NCBI RefSeq assembly: GCF_029867415.1
Contig: NC_081183.1
Location: 117,046,514 to 117,110,513 of the forward strand
Reading direction: 5' to 3'
Length of the DNA stretch: 64,000 nucleotides
Source of the DNA: Vicia villosa
Taxonomy: Eukaryota; Streptophyta; Magnoliopsida; Fabales; Fabaceae
The notes under the pieces were generated by a model. The model saw only the letters and a program-made list of their open reading frames with translations. It was not told where the DNA came from and searched no databases. Position 1 is the stretch's first letter. Every line of letters begins with the position of its first letter. Positions 46,383 through 58,982 of the stretch are shown here, piece after piece. Both the position numbers and the translations under genes were made by a program.

Positions 46383-47833
46383 ATACTGTCTTAGTCGGCG
46401 AGCCGCCCATGCTAAGGCACAACAAGTTTTCTCGAGCAGTGAGTATCTTGTTTCACAATCGGTAAACTTTTTACTAAGATAGTAGATTGCATGCTCTTTT
46501 CGGCCAGACTCGTCATGTTGCCCCAGTACACACCCCTATTGAATCTTCTAACACTGTTAGGTACATTATCAGAGGTCTCCCTTCCACTGGTGGTAACAAG
46601 ATTGGCGGTTTTTGAAGATATTCTTTGATCTTATCAAAGGCTAACTGACACTTGTCGTTCCATCTTTCCACTTGATCTTTCTTCAACAGTTTGAAGATCG
46701 ACACACAAGTAGTAGTCATATGGGCAATAAATCTGGCTATGTAATTCAGACGTCCCAAGAATCCTCTGACTTGTTTCTCGGTACGGGGTATAGGCATTTC
46801 TTGAATGGCTTTGACCTTGGCGGGATCAACTTCAATACCTTTGCTGCTGACGATGAAACCTAAGAGTTTACCGGATCTTACTCCAAAGGTACACTTGTTC
46901 GGATTCAGTCGCAATCTATATTTCTTGAGTCTGTCAAACAGCTTGTGCAGATGACTCAGATGTTCTTCTTCGGTGTTGGACTTTGCAATCATATCATCCA
47001 CATAAACCTCTATTTCTTGATGAATCATATCATGGAACAGAGCTACCATTGCACGCTGATATGTTGCTCCTGCATTCTTTAAACCAAAGGGCATTACTTT
47101 GTAACAAAAGGTTCCCTAGGGTGTTGTGAAGGTTGTTTTTTCCATGTCTTCGGGCGCCATCTTGATTTGATTGTACCCTGAGAATCCATCCATAAAGGAG
47201 AATACCTTGCATTGTGCAGTATTGTCAACCAGTACATCGATGTGAGGTAAAGGGAAATCACCTTTGGGGCTTGCCCGATTCAGATCTCTGTAGTCTACAC
47301 ACATTCTGACTTTCCCGTCTTTTTTAGGCACAGGCACTATGTTAGCTATCCATGGAGGATAACTCACAACTTTTAGAAAGCCAGCATTGAATTGCTTCTC
47401 AACCTCGTCTTTGATCTTCTTGGACATATCGGGCCTACTCCTCCGCAGTTTCTGCTTAACTGGAGTGCTACCTTCTTTGATTGGCAGGCGATGAACCACA
47501 ATATCCGTGTCAAGGCCAGGCATATCTTCATAGGACGAGGCGGATATCTCAATGTAGTCTTGTAACATTTGAATCAGTCTTTTCTTGACACTGTCTTCTA
47601 AATCAGCCCCTATCTTGACTTCTTTCTTTTCTTCGTCACTGCCCAAGTTGATAACTTCAATTGGCTCTTCATGCGGCTGTATAGTCTCTTCCTCTTGTTC
47701 TAACAGACTTGCAAGTTCCCTTGGTACTTCACAATCTTCCTCATTTTCGTCTTTAGATTGGTAGATCGGATTTTCAAAGTTATGACTGGCAATAGCAGAA
47801 TCGTTATCAACAGGATCCAGAGTGAATGTGAAT
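46383..47833 (-). pseudogene. pol: Element B reverse transcriptase with first RNase H
   Basis: The minus-strand frame starts after the splice acceptor at 47834 with FTFTLDPVDNDSA. The region holds KKDGKVRMCVDYRDLN, FSFMDGFSGYNQIKM and YVDD (47004-46993). Damage: TAG at 47116-47118 in place of Trp (TTPWGTF in A), and a one-base insertion near 46540-46530 that shifts the frame within the first RNase H (LEDSIGVCTGAT then stop at 46513). Unlike A, there is no stop before RT and the A run at the RNase H end has five bases, keeping frame into the second RNase H. Confidence 0.88.
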
Positions 47834-48097
47834 CTGCATTTATTATGTGGGTGTGTGTAAGAACACATAGCTATTTGAAAATGAATAAAGCAAAGAAAGA
47901 AAAAGGATCACAAAATTTGAATATGCAAACGTCCCATGATTTTATTGAATGAACATGATCATGATATGACAAACCCTTATAAAAAGGACCAGTGTGCTTC
48001 GGGCAAGGCACCTGGCTTTTAAGTTCATGGTTCGATAGTACAGGAACCATTTTTATCTTTGAACATATAAACAACGAAAACAGGAAATTGCATTTAC
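47834..48097 (-). other. Predicted Ogre intron in element B (264 bases)
   Basis: Minus-strand donor GA/GTAAATGC at 48097 and acceptor AATGCAG/ATTCAC at 47834. As in A, splicing removes a TAA and fuses the linker to RT in frame. Both ends are conserved while the interior varies. Confidence 0.8.
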
Positions 48098-49837
48098 TCC
48101 TGATCAAAGGAGATCACATCCTCAGCTTCCCAGTTGTTCAATCCATTGTTGTGAGCAGGGAGTATCCAGCTGCTCCAGTTGCAGTTGTCTTCTTCGTCTT
48201 CCACAGCATTGATTTCTTTGGCGGGGAAATGAGCTGTTGATCCTTCGGGATGAGCAAGATACTCAGCTGGATACGAGAGCCCAGGCTGAGATACTTCTGT
48301 TGGCTGAGCGAGATACCCGATAAGATCGTCCCATCCAGTTGGAATGATGTCTTTGAGGGAGACTTGTGCATTCTGGGGAGCAGTGTACTGCATTAGGAAA
48401 TCATTTCTCATTATTTGGTGTTTCCCAGACTTCTTCAGGAACGTCAGGGCTTGTGAACGTCATATTGTCTTCAAAATGGTTGTCCCATCCAGTTGGGGTG
48501 ATGTCTTCAATAGCGATCTGCGAGCTCAGGGGAGCAGAATACTTCACCATAAAGTCATACTTGCCACTTGGTTCTCCTAGTGTATCCCAGACTTCTTTTG
48601 GACTAGGTGGACTTTGGTATTGCTCAGTAATGGAACTTGTGAAACTTTTGCAATCTTCAAACTGATCACCCCATCCAGTTGGGACGATGTCTTCAATGGC
48701 AATAAAAGAACTCTGAGGTGCAGTGTACTTTACTAGAAAATCATACCCGCCGCTTGGTTCTCCCAAAGTATCCCAAACTTCCATGGAAACAGGTGGAACT
48801 TCATTTGGATATTGCTGAATAATATGGTTCAAAATCACTCCATCGTCTTCAATATCATTCACTCCTTGGCTGATGAAATGTGACATTAATCCTCCAGAAC
48901 GAGGATTTTGATCGTTCTTCTGATTTCCATTAGCATAGCCCAGACCTAGCTTATCAAACTTGTAAGGTACATCGAGGAGCTGTCCCCATACTGTGCAACC
49001 ACCTTCTTCGATCACAGCTTTGGCATCTTTGAGAGAAGCCATAGTTGGAGTTATTTTTGTAGCGGGAGTAGCAGAAATATGTTTGGTAGTAGAGACATCT
49101 GGAGGGACCACCTCAAAAGATTGGCAGGGAGTTTCGATGAATTCTCCATCCATCTCAATATACTTGGAGTTGCTCAGGTGGCTAACCACATATTCTTCTT
49201 CGCCATAAACTGTGACGACCTTGCCTTTCACCGGATATTTTAACTTCTGATGCAGGGTAGAAGTTACAGCATTTGCCCCATGTATCCATGGGCGTCCTAG
49301 TAAACAGGAATATGCTGGGTGAATTTCCATTACGTAAAAGGTAGAATCAAAGATCTGAGAGCCCACTCTGATTGGGAGCTTCACTTTTCCGTACACTGTT
49401 CTTGTTGACCCGTCGAAGGCTCTTACCACAACATCGCTTGGTTGTAACACAACCCCTTTGAAGTCAAGTTTTTCCAATACTGCTTTTGGTAACACGTTCA
49501 AAGAGGAACCACTGTCTACCAGCACATGAGACAGAGTGGTGTCGTTACATTCAATAGAGATGTGCAGGGCTTTATTGTGATTTTTCCCAACAGGGGTTAA
49601 ATCAACATCAAAGAAACCGAGACCGTTATTCACTGTTAGATTGGCAACACAATTTTCAAATTGATCGACTGAAATCTCCTGTGGTACATGTGCAGCTTTC
49701 AGGAACTTCATCAGGGCCTTGGCATGAGCTTCTGAATACTTTAGCAGAGACAACATTGAGATTTTTGAAGCAGTATGCCCCAGTTGTTCGACAATATTAT
49801 AATCACTTTTGCAGATGATTTTCAATATTTCCTCCAT
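48098..49837 (-). pseudogene. pro: Element B protease and linker repeats
   Basis: The retropepsin that cleaves Gag-Pol lies at about 49570-49240, with the active site VLVDSGSSLNVLP (Asp codon near 49514) and the flap-distal motif YSCLLGRPWIHGA. It is followed by the linker: copies of the W-D-T-L-G-E-P-S ... D-I-x-P-T-G-W repeat starting near 48790, 48605 and 48430 (partial). A one-base insertion near 48405 relative to A puts a stop at 48401; the remaining linker continues in another frame to 48094. This supplies the protease that A lacks. Confidence 0.88.
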
Positions 49838-51913
49838 TTCTTGTTTCGACGGATCTTAAACAGTGACTTCCACTGGTACTTGAACTGGTTCAACTAGCGG
49901 CTCTTTGTCTCGAGCGTTGATATCTTGATTAGGAACTAGGACCTGGACTGGATTAGTAGCAACATTTGGAGAAATTTCTGGTGAAAAGATCCTTCCACTT
50001 CTCGTAATCTTACTAGTACCCACAATATTATCAACAGTTGGAGTAGTAAAATTCATGGCCTCTTCAGTCAAGGTGTCTTGTTTAACTCCATGGACATAAA
50101 CCTTAGTGTCATAACTCCACGGGACAGCTTTGTCTGAGGAGTATGGAAATGGGGTTGGACTGGTGATGATTACCGATGCCACTTTGGGTGCAGCAGAAAT
50201 TTTGAAAGGGGCTTTGGTAGGGATTTTCAATGGTATGTTAGAAACCACTGTGACGTCCTCTATTCTCATCCCATTTGCAAAAACTTCGCATAAATCGTCC
50301 ATAGAAGGGAGCCTTTCAAACATAATGATACAACGATCCATCCACTTTTGAATTCCTATTTTCAGATTCTCACAACCATTGGGTAGGTATGCACAATAAA
50401 AGCAATCAGGGTCACAACCTGGAAAGAGACCAGCTCGGATTAGCTTTCTTTTGACTTCAAGGAGCGGAGTTGACAATTCTCTCATATCATAGATGTAAAC
50501 AGTGTCTATGATAGCATTAATGGTCTTGTCGTGCTTTGGCATAGAAGCAGTGATGACATTTGGAGTCTCTAGAGGATCGAATTCAATTTCCCCAGCATCT
50601 ATCATGTCTTGGATTTTATTTTTCAGGGCCCAACAGTGATCTGCATCGTGTCCTGGACAGTTGGAATGATATGCACATGTTGCATCGGGGCGATAACTCG
50701 GAGAGGAAGTGTTGACATTCTTTGGAGGATCTTTTAATGTGATCAGATATGCTTTTAACAAGTGCTGCAATGCTTGAGAGATTGGCATATTGATTTTGGT
50801 GAAATTTCTTCTTGGTGCATCTGGTCGACGCGTATACTTCGGAGGTTGATCTTTTTGAGGTGCAGATGTAGAGATCAGAACAGCCCCTACAGATTGGTGA
50901 TGCTCACTTTTTCGACCTTTCTGACTATGCATTGTATTGACTTCATTTCTCCCACTGATGGGCCTCTTTGTAGTACCAGAGGAGGAGCCTATTTGAATTT
51001 TTCCACTTTGAATGCCGCTTTCAACACGCTCTCCAGTTAATATCAGGTTAGTGAAACCTGATGATGAGCTTCCCAACAAATGACTGTAGAAAGGGCCAGT
51101 TAAAGTGCCCATGAACATGTCAACCAACTCGCGATCAGATAAGGGTGGTTGAACCCTTCTAGCCAGATCTCTCCACTTTTGTGCATACCCTTTGAAACTT
51201 TCTTTTGGTGCCATAGACATGCCTCGTAGTTGAGTACGGGTTGGTGCAAGTTCAGCGTTGTATTGATACTGTTTGTAGAAAGCAGCAGCCAGATCTTCCC
51301 AGGTATGAACTTTTGCACTTTCCAGTTGGTAGTACCACTCGAGTTGTGTACCCGATAGACTTTCCTAGAAGAAATGAATCCACAATTTGTTATCTGCTGT
51401 ATGAGGTAGTATCTTCCTCACATAGGACCTTAGATGTAGTTTTGGGCAAGAAACTCCATCATACTTTGAAAAGACAAGAACTTTGAACTTTGGAGGGATA
51501 ACAATATCTGAGACTAGCCCAAGATCATTGAAGTCTAAACCAGGTATTTTTTGTATCTCCATAGATTTCATGCGCTCTTCCAACAGCTGGTATTTGTCAT
51601 CACCCTGCTCTTCTTCGGAATGATCATCTTCTTCGTTAGAAGAGAGAGAGGGTTTGGCAGAACCCTGGTTGCTGTGATTGTCTTCTCGATCACCTTCACC
51701 AACGTTTTTAGGGATCGGTGCCTTTTTGGACCTCTTGACTGGGGTTTTGACCTTTCTTGTCAGGTGACTTAAACCTACAGATCCTTTGGGCTTCTTTTTC
51801 TTTTTGATTATCAGGGCTTTCAGTTCTTGTTGCCCCTTTGCTAGCTCCAGAATTTCTACCTGAACTTGGGCGTTCTGTGCTTCGAGATTCTTGACGCATG
51901 TTTCGGAGTTCAT
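49838..51913 (-). pseudogene. gag: Element B Gag
   Basis: The start at 51913 (MNSETCVKN) matches A and C. The order is the same as in A: coiled-coil-like N-terminus, Lys patch, acidic stretch, capsid core, zinc-knuckle-like CAYHSNCPGHDADHC and the second Cys cluster (CDPDCFYCAYLPNGC). Two in-frame stops interrupt it: TAG at 51365-51367 in place of Gln within the capsid core (FFQESLSG), and TAA at 49856-49858 just before the protease region. Otherwise one frame runs from Gag into protease, so Gag and Pro are one polyprotein. Confidence 0.9.
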
Positions 51914-52164
51914 CTCTTCTGACTGAAATAGACAGCGAGGAGATGAGAAACCTGTTATGTAAACCTGTTATGCAATGTTTATGAATGAAATGCATATGCA
52001 ATGTTTTCAAGGATCTTAGAATTTAGATTTGTTAAAACAAAAGAGAAACAAACATTTATTAGTCAAACAATTTATTTCTTTTTCTTTTTTCTTTTTTCTT
52101 TTCTCTTTTTATTTATTTGCCTCTTTCGGGCTTACAATATAAAATAAAGAAAATAAAGGATTCC
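51914..52164 (-). other. Element B ORF1-gag spacer
   Basis: This is the minus-strand counterpart of 19510-19790. It includes the conserved TCTCCTCGCTG block and an acceptor-like TATTTCAG ending at 51923. A T/C-rich tract lies at 52075-52110 on the + strand. Confidence 0.6.
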
Positions 52165-53535
52165 TCAAGCCTCCCATGAACGCTTTCTCTTTGCACCCAA
52201 GAATGTGTTGATCTGCTGTTCTTCTTGGAGTTGTCTGGTGAGCTCCAACACTTTCCTCTCATAGTCTTGACAGTGTGCTTTGAAGGTGTCTCTTTCTCCT
52301 TTTAGTTGAACCCAAGATTTCTGCAGCTCTTCCAGGTCAGTTGGCATGTCCGGATGTAGAACAACTCGAGGTTCGTCCCCTTCGACTTCTGGCTCAATAG
52401 TCACAGGTAGAATAGCGGGATATGGCATGATGAACTTCTGAGCATGAGCACGCACCCATTTGAGGTAAGGCTCCATAGGAATAGAGTTCCATTGTCCTAA
52501 AGTTTTGCTTTCTACTTTGTAGACACTGCCCACGCATGTATAAACCTTCATCGATATCTTTGGGAATCATCTTCGTAATCGAACACAATGCCACGGCTAA
52601 TCATGTCATGAGGACCGTTTCTTCGTGCATATCCAAATTGGCGCAAAGCTAAAGAGGGGTTGTAAGTGATGCCTCCCCTGATGCCAAGGAGTGGCACATT
52701 AGGGTACTCTCCACAATGGTCAATGAGAGTGATGTCTCTTTGAAAGACGTTGTTCCACCGGATATCTGAATGAGATAAAGACATAATCCTGCGAGACCAT
52801 TGCATTCTTTGTTCGTTTCTCAACACTGATCGGGGAAGGTGTAATGTAAACCATCTAGTCAGTAGTGGTACACAGCACATAAGAGTTCCTCGTTTCTTCA
52901 TAGTACGAGTGTGTAAAGAATGTAGTATGTCTCCCAGCAAAGTAGGTACCGGATTACGGGTTAAGAAAATGTTGATAATGTGCACACTTATGAACTGGTC
53001 GGGATTAGGGAATAAAACCAACCCATAGATCAAAAGAGCCACAACTTCCTCAAAAGCTAGGTAACTTTTGTTTTTTAGTAGTAATCGAGCCTTTTCCATT
53101 AAGAACTTAGCAAGCAAACCCTTGACTCCACTCTTTGTTTCCCAATTAGACTCGAACAGGTAATCCAATTAGTTCAGAAATGATTTCTGACTTTCGCAAA
53201 TGTAAGGCAGCAGCAATGATTTCAGTTTTTGGAATCTTTTCTAAACCAGTGAAAGGTAATTGATCTCGAACAGGTAATCCAATTAGTTCAGAAAACTCTT
53301 CCAAAGTGGGTACTAACTGGTAATCAGGGAATGTAAAACAATGATGTTCGGGGTCAAAGAACTGGAATAGGACTCGTATCATGTCTTCTTCAAATTTTGA
53401 GGTAACCAAATGGAGTAGGTGACCGTGCTTTTCAATGAATTGAGCATTCACGGGAAATTCTGATATTAAGTCCTTAAACTCAGATGGTATTGTTGAAATG
53501 TTGATCTGGACATAATCTCTGGTAGCGGGAGCCAT
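52165..53535 (-). pseudogene. Element B ORF1, unknown function, broken
   Basis: The start MAPATRDY is at 53535, preceded by CAG/GTAATG as in A. The first 120 codons are open, unlike A. Then a 28-base insertion at 53154-53181 shifts the frame; it is an exact copy of nearby sequence (see findings). Further on, CGA has become TGA at 52548-52550 and one base is missing near 52525. The rest, with the ELQKSWVQLKGERDTFKAH coiled-coil-like tail, is open to 52165. Read together, A and B show that ORF1 was about 450 residues with an N-terminal globular part and C-terminal coiled coil. Confidence 0.75.
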
Positions 53536-53854
53536 TACCTGCAACAACAGAACAAAGTAAACTCTTCGATCCTTGAAATGATTAGTGAGAAAATGATATG
53601 TTTATGATGCTTATGATGTCATGATGTCAAACATGTGGCACACACAAACAAATCAAACAATAGCCTTAGGTTTAAAGGCTTGCATGAGGTTGATAGGTGA
53701 TACCCTCCCCACTGAAGTTGAGTTGGTTAAAACCTGTCTTAAAATAGTATTCGGGTTCTATGATCCTTGGAGACAACATCTCAATACGGCGCTCAGACGG
53801 CCGATCAAAATATTCCTCGAGGATAACTAACCTCGATCAATTTCAAAGCTAGTC
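53536..53854 (-). other. Element B 5' leader, ORF1-proximal part
   Basis: This matches the leader of A around 17870-18163 in reverse. It is cut off at 53854 by solo LTR E and continues at 58609. Confidence 0.8.
53850..53854. repeat. Target-site duplication of solo LTR E (TAGTC)
   Basis: TAGTC occurs at 53850-53854 and 58609-58613, flanking the solo LTR exactly. Confidence 0.93.
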
Positions 53855-56800
53855 TGTCATGCCCTCGGTTTTTTACCGCACCTCTCACGGAGAGATACGC
53901 GAACTGACTCTTTTTTCTTTCTGCTTTTGTGTTTTTGAAAATCAGAGAGTCGCCACCGACTTTTATTTTATCCAATTAAGGAAAGGTTTATAAAAGAAAC
54001 AGAAAAAGACCTTTAAGATATTCTGGGTAAGGGGGTAGGTTATATAAAGGGAAGGTGTTAGCACCCTTTGTATCCATGGTTATCCATGGGCTCTTTAATT
54101 TGCTTAGCTCACTTGTTTTCAATTACTTTTTTATTGCCTTGAAATGCTCGTATGTGGTTGCAAATACCTTTGTAAATTGAATTTGTAATGATCCTTGTGC
54201 GGATGTATACAAAGTGTTTTTATCTTTTAAAAGATGTTTTTGAAAAAAGAACGTTAACCTCGTAATGATCCTTGTTTGGATATATACAAAGTATTGTCTT
54301 TTTGAAAATTTTATTTTGAAAAACAATGGTGTATGAGAAATTCGTTTGTTTTGATTTGAGCAAGCAAATTAGGAGGTCTACCCTAAGTTATAAGGTCTTT
54401 TCCTATTTCCTTTAAAAAACTATCATTTTACCGGATGTAAACGAAAGTTCGATTTTGCATTTAAAACAGTAGAGTTTGACTTTGATTTTGAAAAGAGTAG
54501 AAGAGGGATTACCTTAAGAGGTGCAAGTGTGATTGTATTCTGATTCATATATTTTATCTTTGAAGTTAGTGATCTAACGATTCAATTTTTAACTTTGGCA
54601 TACACGCAGTTTTATATGTGCTGGAATTTAAATGCGGAAATGTAAAATGTGGAAAGTAAATCTACGCTATTGCATCGATTGTGCAGGAAATGTAAACTAC
54701 GCTATTTACATGAGTTTGACAACCTATACATTTATCTAGGAATTTAATTTGCAAGAAAATAAAAGAAGTGTTTTTGGATTTTTTATGATTGATTTTAATT
54801 ATAATTAATGCATGATTAATTTAATTAAAATGAAAAAAAGATGGAAATAAAATTTAAACCTAAAAAAAAAGTTTAAAATATGTTCAAAATACTTGTCAAT
54901 TAATTTTAAAACAAAACTAATTTTTTTTGGAATTTTTGAAATTATTAAGTTAAATAATCACATAATTATACAAATAATTACACAAATAATTAAAACTTAA
55001 AGAGAAAATTATTCTAAATATGTACAAAATTAGCCTATAATATATAAACTATATTTAATATAAAGAACAAAAATTTTATGATTTTTTGATTGGTTGAAAT
55101 AATTAAAAAGCAAATATATAAATATATACTAATTAATTATGCAAAATATTTAAATTATGAAGAAAAATAAAATATTTTTATATCAGAAAATAAAGTATTA
55201 TTTTATCAACTTAAAAATATTTTTTGTGTATTTTTTGGATTTTTAGAACTATTTAAATTAATTTTGCAAAGAAATTAAAATAAAAATAGAAAATAAAATA
55301 ATCAGGTGTGGTTATTAAATAAAGTCTATGCTATGGGGGTTTATGCTGATGCGTTGGATGTGCTGAGATCATGATCCAATGGCTTAGATTGTGAGGGAAC
55401 ATGATATGATAGTGGGGGACATGTGCTGAATCCAAGGAGGATTCAAACTTCTGACTGGGACCCACAAGTGCACGCGTGGATGGGAGGACTCTTTGACTGG
55501 CTAATGGTAAGCAGCCACGTGAGAGGAGAGAGGATGAAGATGAGACCAGCGAATCAAAAGCGTCCACGCGTGGTCAAGGGAGTCAGCCTCACTATTCATC
55601 ATCTTCCTCAATGATACCTGCGGATTTTGCCACGCACTTACCTGCGGATTCCACCTTCGAATTTTTGGATTTTTGAAACCTACAAAAACGCATGAAAACA
55701 AAAACCACAATGGCCCAGATCTACTAAATACGACCTTCTGAATCCAATGGTGAGGTTAGTTTTCTCATTTGACCATGTTAAGTATGAAAACGAAAAGGTT
55801 GAAGCTTTGAGCTTCAACCATGGCATCCCATGACTCAGGGCTTTAAGCTCACATGTTAGACGTTAAATCTACCCCATATGATCTCAAAAAGATAGCAAAG
55901 GCATTAGATTTTGTTTAAACATGCTTATAATAGAGATATCAAAAGTTGATAATATGCATGAATATGTTACTTTTGAAACATGAGTTCTATGAGCATGTAG
56001 CCATGATTATTGATCCTATCTTACTATATTAAGTTCCAGGAGATGATTAGAACAATTGGTTTGTATTGATAATGGTTGGAATATGGAAATTGAAAATTAC
56101 AAAGTTTATGGAATTTTTGAGAGATTTTGTGAAGTTTCTTGCTATGCCTTGGCTATATTTTCGTGTGTCTCCTATTGATGAAGTATATCACCTAATTTAC
56201 AAGCTACATGGTGCTTAAAATCTAAGCCAAGAAGCATTGATTGCTTTGTTGAAACTTTGATTTTTAAATATTAAAAATCTTTGAATATTTGACTAAGTCT
56301 TGCTCTTCTTCACTTCTCTTGCCTTGTACTTCATTTTGCTGCAGAAAATTGAAGATTCCTTGATGAGTCATGCTTAAGATTTAAGCTATGCATTATCCTT
56401 CCATTTTCCTTTTTCAATTTAATCTTAAATATGATAAAATTAAATCAACAATGGAACAAAAATGATGTGGGCTTTGTCTTGGTCGTGGGAGGCCCATTAT
56501 ATCATGGTAGACATGTTTGGATCATGAAAACTTGGCCCCATTTGGAAAAAATACATTTTTGATCAATGTTGGTTTCATGCATTTTCCCAAAATTTAGCCA
56601 ACTTCAACAAGGTGTAAATCCATCAATATTTATCATATGAGAGAGATCTTGCACTTTTTGGAAACCTCAAAGAGTCCTCTAACCAATGTCTTTAGTCTCA
56701 TGTCAAAATGATTTTCCATGCTCCTTGTGTGTCCTTTTGAAAAAAGTGTCTTTTTGTTGACTTTGAAAATGACCTGTAATGTCTTGATTCATATTTTTCA

Positions 56801-57800
56801 AATGGTGAATCAAATGGCCATGGGACCAATTGCATTTGAAAGATAATTGAATTTCCTTCAAAATGAGCTTTGGTTTGAATTTTTCGGATGAAGGATGAGA
56901 GAGTTATGACCAGTCAAAATTCAGTTGACTTTTTAGGAGAAAACCCTAGTTTTGAAACTTAGGGTTTTGTTGATTTTTGATCTTTCCTTGATGAATTATG
57001 ATCATCCAATGATCAAATGATGAATCCTTTGACAAAATATGGATGTTGACAAAAACTTTCATTTTTGACTGTCTGTTGACTTTTTGGTCAACCGGGTCGT
57101 CTGTTGACTGTTTGAGCTGTTGACTGTGCGTCTGAGCGAATTGAAGTTTGAAAATTTGTATGGTGGTACTTTGAGATATATGGAGGTCCATGAAATCCAT
57201 TTGAAGTCTCAAAAACTTGTTCTCCTGAAAAAAAACAAGAAACCCTAGTCAGGGACTGTTTGTGTAGGAGACAGTTAAGCGTACCTGATTTTTGTGCAGT
57301 GCTGAGTCTCTGCTAATCATGTGATATTCAGAAGACTTCTAGAACAAAAATCTTGAAATTTTGAATTGCAAAAGATTGATTTGATTGATGGTACAAAACA
57401 CGGAGAATTGCACTGTCAGCGGTTTGACTATCAACTGACTGTTCAAGCATGTAGCAGTTAAAGTGAAAAATCAGTCAAAGTTAATATTTTTGTTGTTTTT
57501 GTTTTTTTGTGTTAGTGATGAGAGTTGATTTACATGACTTGTTAAAAAGCACAGACATAATAAATAACTAATATTTACTGTATGCGAGCAAAATTACCGA
57601 TAATAACCCTGAAAATCATTTAATACACAGAAAAATAAATATTTAACTGGCAGAAAACACACAAAATATTATCTGAATAATTAAGAAACAGTATGACAAA
57701 TAGTACAACATTTAATACTGACAGTACAAACATTACATACTATAATGAACGGTACGACGAGTAAACGGTACATTTAAGAAAATAAGAGATACGGCAAACT

Positions 57801-57968
57801 TTAAGAATGACGATTAATAACCCATGCTACAAATAATAACATGTAGATGATTGGGAGTGTAAGCATCCCAGGTCCACATTTTTCCGGGCTATGTAGACAG
57901 AAGAAAGACATGATTACCACCATAACAGTGATGACCATAAGAAAACACGTTTCTATCCGCTTCGCCAT
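57801..57968 (-). CDS. LTR-embedded 55-residue two-TM microprotein (solo LTR E)
   Basis: Intact copy, start MAKRIETC, with hydrophobic segments at residues 8-24 and 35-51 and the conserved loop HSPEKCGPG. Relative to A there are six amino-acid codon changes and six synonymous ones. No indels occur inside the ORF although the flanks have several. The ATG is the first after the TATA box (58061-58068) and has the same AAAATGG context. In a solo LTR this ORF still has its own promoter, so it could in principle be expressed alone. Confidence 0.62.
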   Translation of the reverse strand: MAKRIETCFLMVITVMVVIMSFFCLHSPEKCGPGMLTLPIIYMLLFVAWVINRHS

Positions 57969-58060
57969 TTTGTCGGGGGAAGAAGAGAGAATGAATATGA
58001 AGTAGAATTTAGAGAGATGAATTGGAATTTGATGTGAGATTTTATGAAAAAAAGGAGAGG

Positions 58061-58068
58061 TATTTATA
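58061..58068 (-). promoter_or_regulatory. TATA box of solo LTR E
   Basis: TATAAATA on the minus strand, 93 bases before the small-ORF ATG, in the same ATACCTC context as in A and B. Confidence 0.75.
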
Positions 58069-58608
58069 GAATGGAAAGAAGGATAGAGACGTTGGGGAAC
58101 GAAGTGATTCCGTACAAAAGGAAAATTTGAGTGGAAGTAAGATTTGAAAGAAAGTGTATGATAGTGTTGGAAAAAAAAGAGAGATGTGTAGAATAAAGTT
58201 AGGATTTGATTTTTGAAAAAGAGATTTGAAAAGAAAGGAAAAGATTTTTGAAAATAATGGAATATAGTTAAAAAATTAGTGGGAAACAAAAGATAATAAT
58301 TTACTTGTTACCAGTACAGTCTGAATCCCCGGACTCTGCGCCTGCAAAAGATTTAACTCTGTACCAATTGCGTCAGTACTATTTATCTGTACATAAATAT
58401 CAAATAAATAGCGTGTATGAAGTAATAAACAGTAATTGGCGTTTGCGTAAGAATAAATCCAACAGTGAGCCAAAATACCGTATAAGAAAAATTCTAAAAA
58501 CCAAGTATTCATAAATTAGGATATGAAAATCCAAGATTATATGAAACTCTTAATTTTTAGATTGAAGTTTTCTTGAAAAAAGATGCGGGCAAATTTTGGG
58601 GTATAACA

Positions 58609-58964
58609 TAGTCACTTAATAGGCCACAAGTCAAATTCAACTAAAGGTTCTAAGACAAATTAGTGTTTAATGACATTTCGGAAGCCTAACATACTCCTTG
58701 ATCGTTTTCAAGGGATATCAGTATAAACCAAAGTGTCGCACTAACGGTGACAACCAGATTAACCGTATCGGTACATGCTGTACAGTTTCCTTGGTCTATT
58801 GTCACATACTTAAGGTATCTCGATATTCGGGTTAGAATCTTTCACACAAGCAAATACCCAAACAAACCTTTGAAAAATAGAACAATCAAGGCAAGCAATT
58901 GAAAACATCGAAGTGATCTACACTCTAAGGTAACCCCTTTTGAAAACATTTTGTTTTTTGAATA
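58609..58964 (-). other. Element B 5' leader, PBS-proximal part
   Basis: This non-coding stretch matches 17508-17880 of A in reverse. It begins with the second TAGTC of solo LTR E. Confidence 0.85.
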
Positions 58965-58982
58965 TCCCCAGCAGAGTCGCCA
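58965..58982 (-). promoter_or_regulatory. Element B primer-binding site
   Basis: The minus strand reads TGGCGACTCTGCTGGGGA, four bases from the LTR end at 58987; identical to A and C. Confidence 0.93.

Larger units (their letters stand above)
53855..58608 (-). mobile_element. Solo LTR E inserted in the leader of B
   Basis: This is a complete LTR of 4754 bases, TG...CA, without internal region, flanked by a 5-bp TSD. In minus orientation it begins TGTTATACCCC (58608) and ends GGGCATGACA (53855). It belongs to the A/B LTR family and has the TATA box and an intact small ORF. Solo LTRs come from recombination between the two LTRs of a full element. Confidence 0.95.
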
